From an uncultured Rhizobiaceae group bacterium (GTDB lineage: Bacteria; Pseudomonadota; Alphaproteobacteria; Rhizobiales; Rhizobiaceae): a DNA stretch of 7,044 nt. Location: contig CAJQOR010000423.1 of NCBI GenBank assembly GCA_905479965.1, positions 1 to 7,044 of the forward strand. The letters run 5' to 3'. The translations under genes were made by a program, and so were the position numbers. Below are positions 6,580 through 7,044 of the stretch, one piece after another (positions within the stretch are counted from its first letter, which is position 1; each line of letters begins with the position of its first letter). The notes beneath the pieces are model-generated. The model was not told the DNA's origin. It saw only the letters and a program-made list of their open reading frames with translations, and ran no database searches.

Positions 6580-7044
6580 TTAGTTGCCTCCTGTTCTAGG
6601 TTTTGCAAGTTCACCGAGCGGTAGGTAAGGCACAACACCTTGTGTATTTCCACCTTGCTCAATGATGACTTTGTTCGCTTTCCCAAGCACACCTTCCATT
6701 GTCTCTAAGTAAAGACGTTGACGTGTGACTTCAGGCGCTTTCGCATATTCGTCATAAATTGAGATAAAGCGCTGGGCTTCACCGTTCGCTTCGTTCACAA
6801 CACGATCTTTATAACCTGCTGCTTCTTCACGAACTTTTGCTGCCTGACCACGTGCCTGACCGAGTTTTTGGTTGGCATATTGGTTTGCTTCTTCAACAAA
6901 ACGATCTTCATCTTGCTCAGCACGCTGCACTTCATCAAACGCATCGGCCACTTCACGAGGTGGAGCTGCATCCTCAATGGAAACAGTGTTGATTGAAATA
7001 CCAGCAGGGAAGCTATCCATGACGTTTTGAACAATTTCCTGGAC
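6580..7044 (-). CDS. hflK: HflK, C-terminal part only, cut by the right window edge
   Basis: The frame stays open to the last base of the window, so the 5' end and N-terminus lie outside. About 154 residues are visible, beginning VQEIVQNVMDSFPAGISI, which matches the end of the SPFH domain of HflK. Then come VEDAAPP-like IEDAAPPREVADAFDEVQRA, a long coiled coil rich in Glu, Ala and Arg (EEANQYANQKLGQARGQAA, then VREEAAGYKDRVVNEANGEA), the conserved RFISIYDEYAKAPEVTRQRLY and MEGVLGKANKVII, and the C-terminal VPYLPLGEL. HflK proteins usually have about 350-420 residues, so roughly 40% is present. The Met near 7020 is internal and not the start. It is the first visible gene of the minus-strand operon and the partner of HflC; the operon promoter must be to the right of the window or inside the missing part. 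Confidence 0.95.
   Translation of the reverse strand, partial: VQEIVQNVMDSFPAGISINTVSIEDAAPPREVADAFDEVQRAEQDEDRFVEEANQYANQKLGQARGQAAKVREEAAGYKDRVVNEANGEAQRFISIYDEYAKAPEVTRQRLYLETMEGVLGKANKVIIEQGGNTQGVVPYLPLGELAKPRTGGN
6587..6592 (-). promoter_or_regulatory. Strong ribosome binding site of hflC inside hflK
   Basis: AGGAGG on the minus strand lies nine bases before the hflC ATG (6577) and is built from the final Gly-Gly codons of hflK. This nesting suggests translational coupling, which would keep HflK and HflC near equal amounts. Confidence 0.75.

Overview
The window looks like a chromosomal segment of an alphaproteobacterium, most likely of the order Hyphomicrobiales (Rhizobiales). This rests on protein sequence character and on gene order: a divergent miaA/serB pair facing an hflK-hflC-DUF2065-Do protease operon, an arrangement I associate with rhizobia and brucellae. 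Base composition is about 45% GC in two 60-base lines I counted, low for that order, so a marine or otherwise AT-shifted lineage is plausible. All genes appear intact apart from hflK, which is cut by the right edge. I see no mobile elements, RNA genes or CRISPR arrays.

Layout, left to right. Positions 1-181 are AT-rich non-coding DNA with one small perfect hairpin. Positions 182-2101 (+) encode a HerA/DUF87-type ATPase of unknown cellular role. Positions 2102-3004 (-) encode MiaA, the tRNA dimethylallyltransferase. Positions 3003-3890 (+) encode SerB, phosphoserine phosphatase. From 3921 to the right edge the minus strand carries one apparent operon, transcribed right to left: hflK (C-terminal part only), hflC, a 61-residue DUF2065 membrane protein, and a periplasmic Do/DegP-family serine protease. 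HflK and HflC are the membrane partners of the FtsH protease, so the operon combines membrane and envelope protein quality control.

The left half is packed to an extreme degree. The herA and miaA stop codons abut as the palindrome TAGCTA, with no base between them. The miaA and serB start codons overlap inside a CATG, or the genes overlap by 17 bp if miaA uses an upstream GTG. The strongest hairpins near the two convergent junctions both lie inside coding sequence, at the 3' ends of miaA and serB, and neither has a U-tract. I found no exotic new system. The points most worth checking are the orphan HerA-like ATPase, the zero-gap head-to-head and tail-to-tail junctions, and the corrected protease start.
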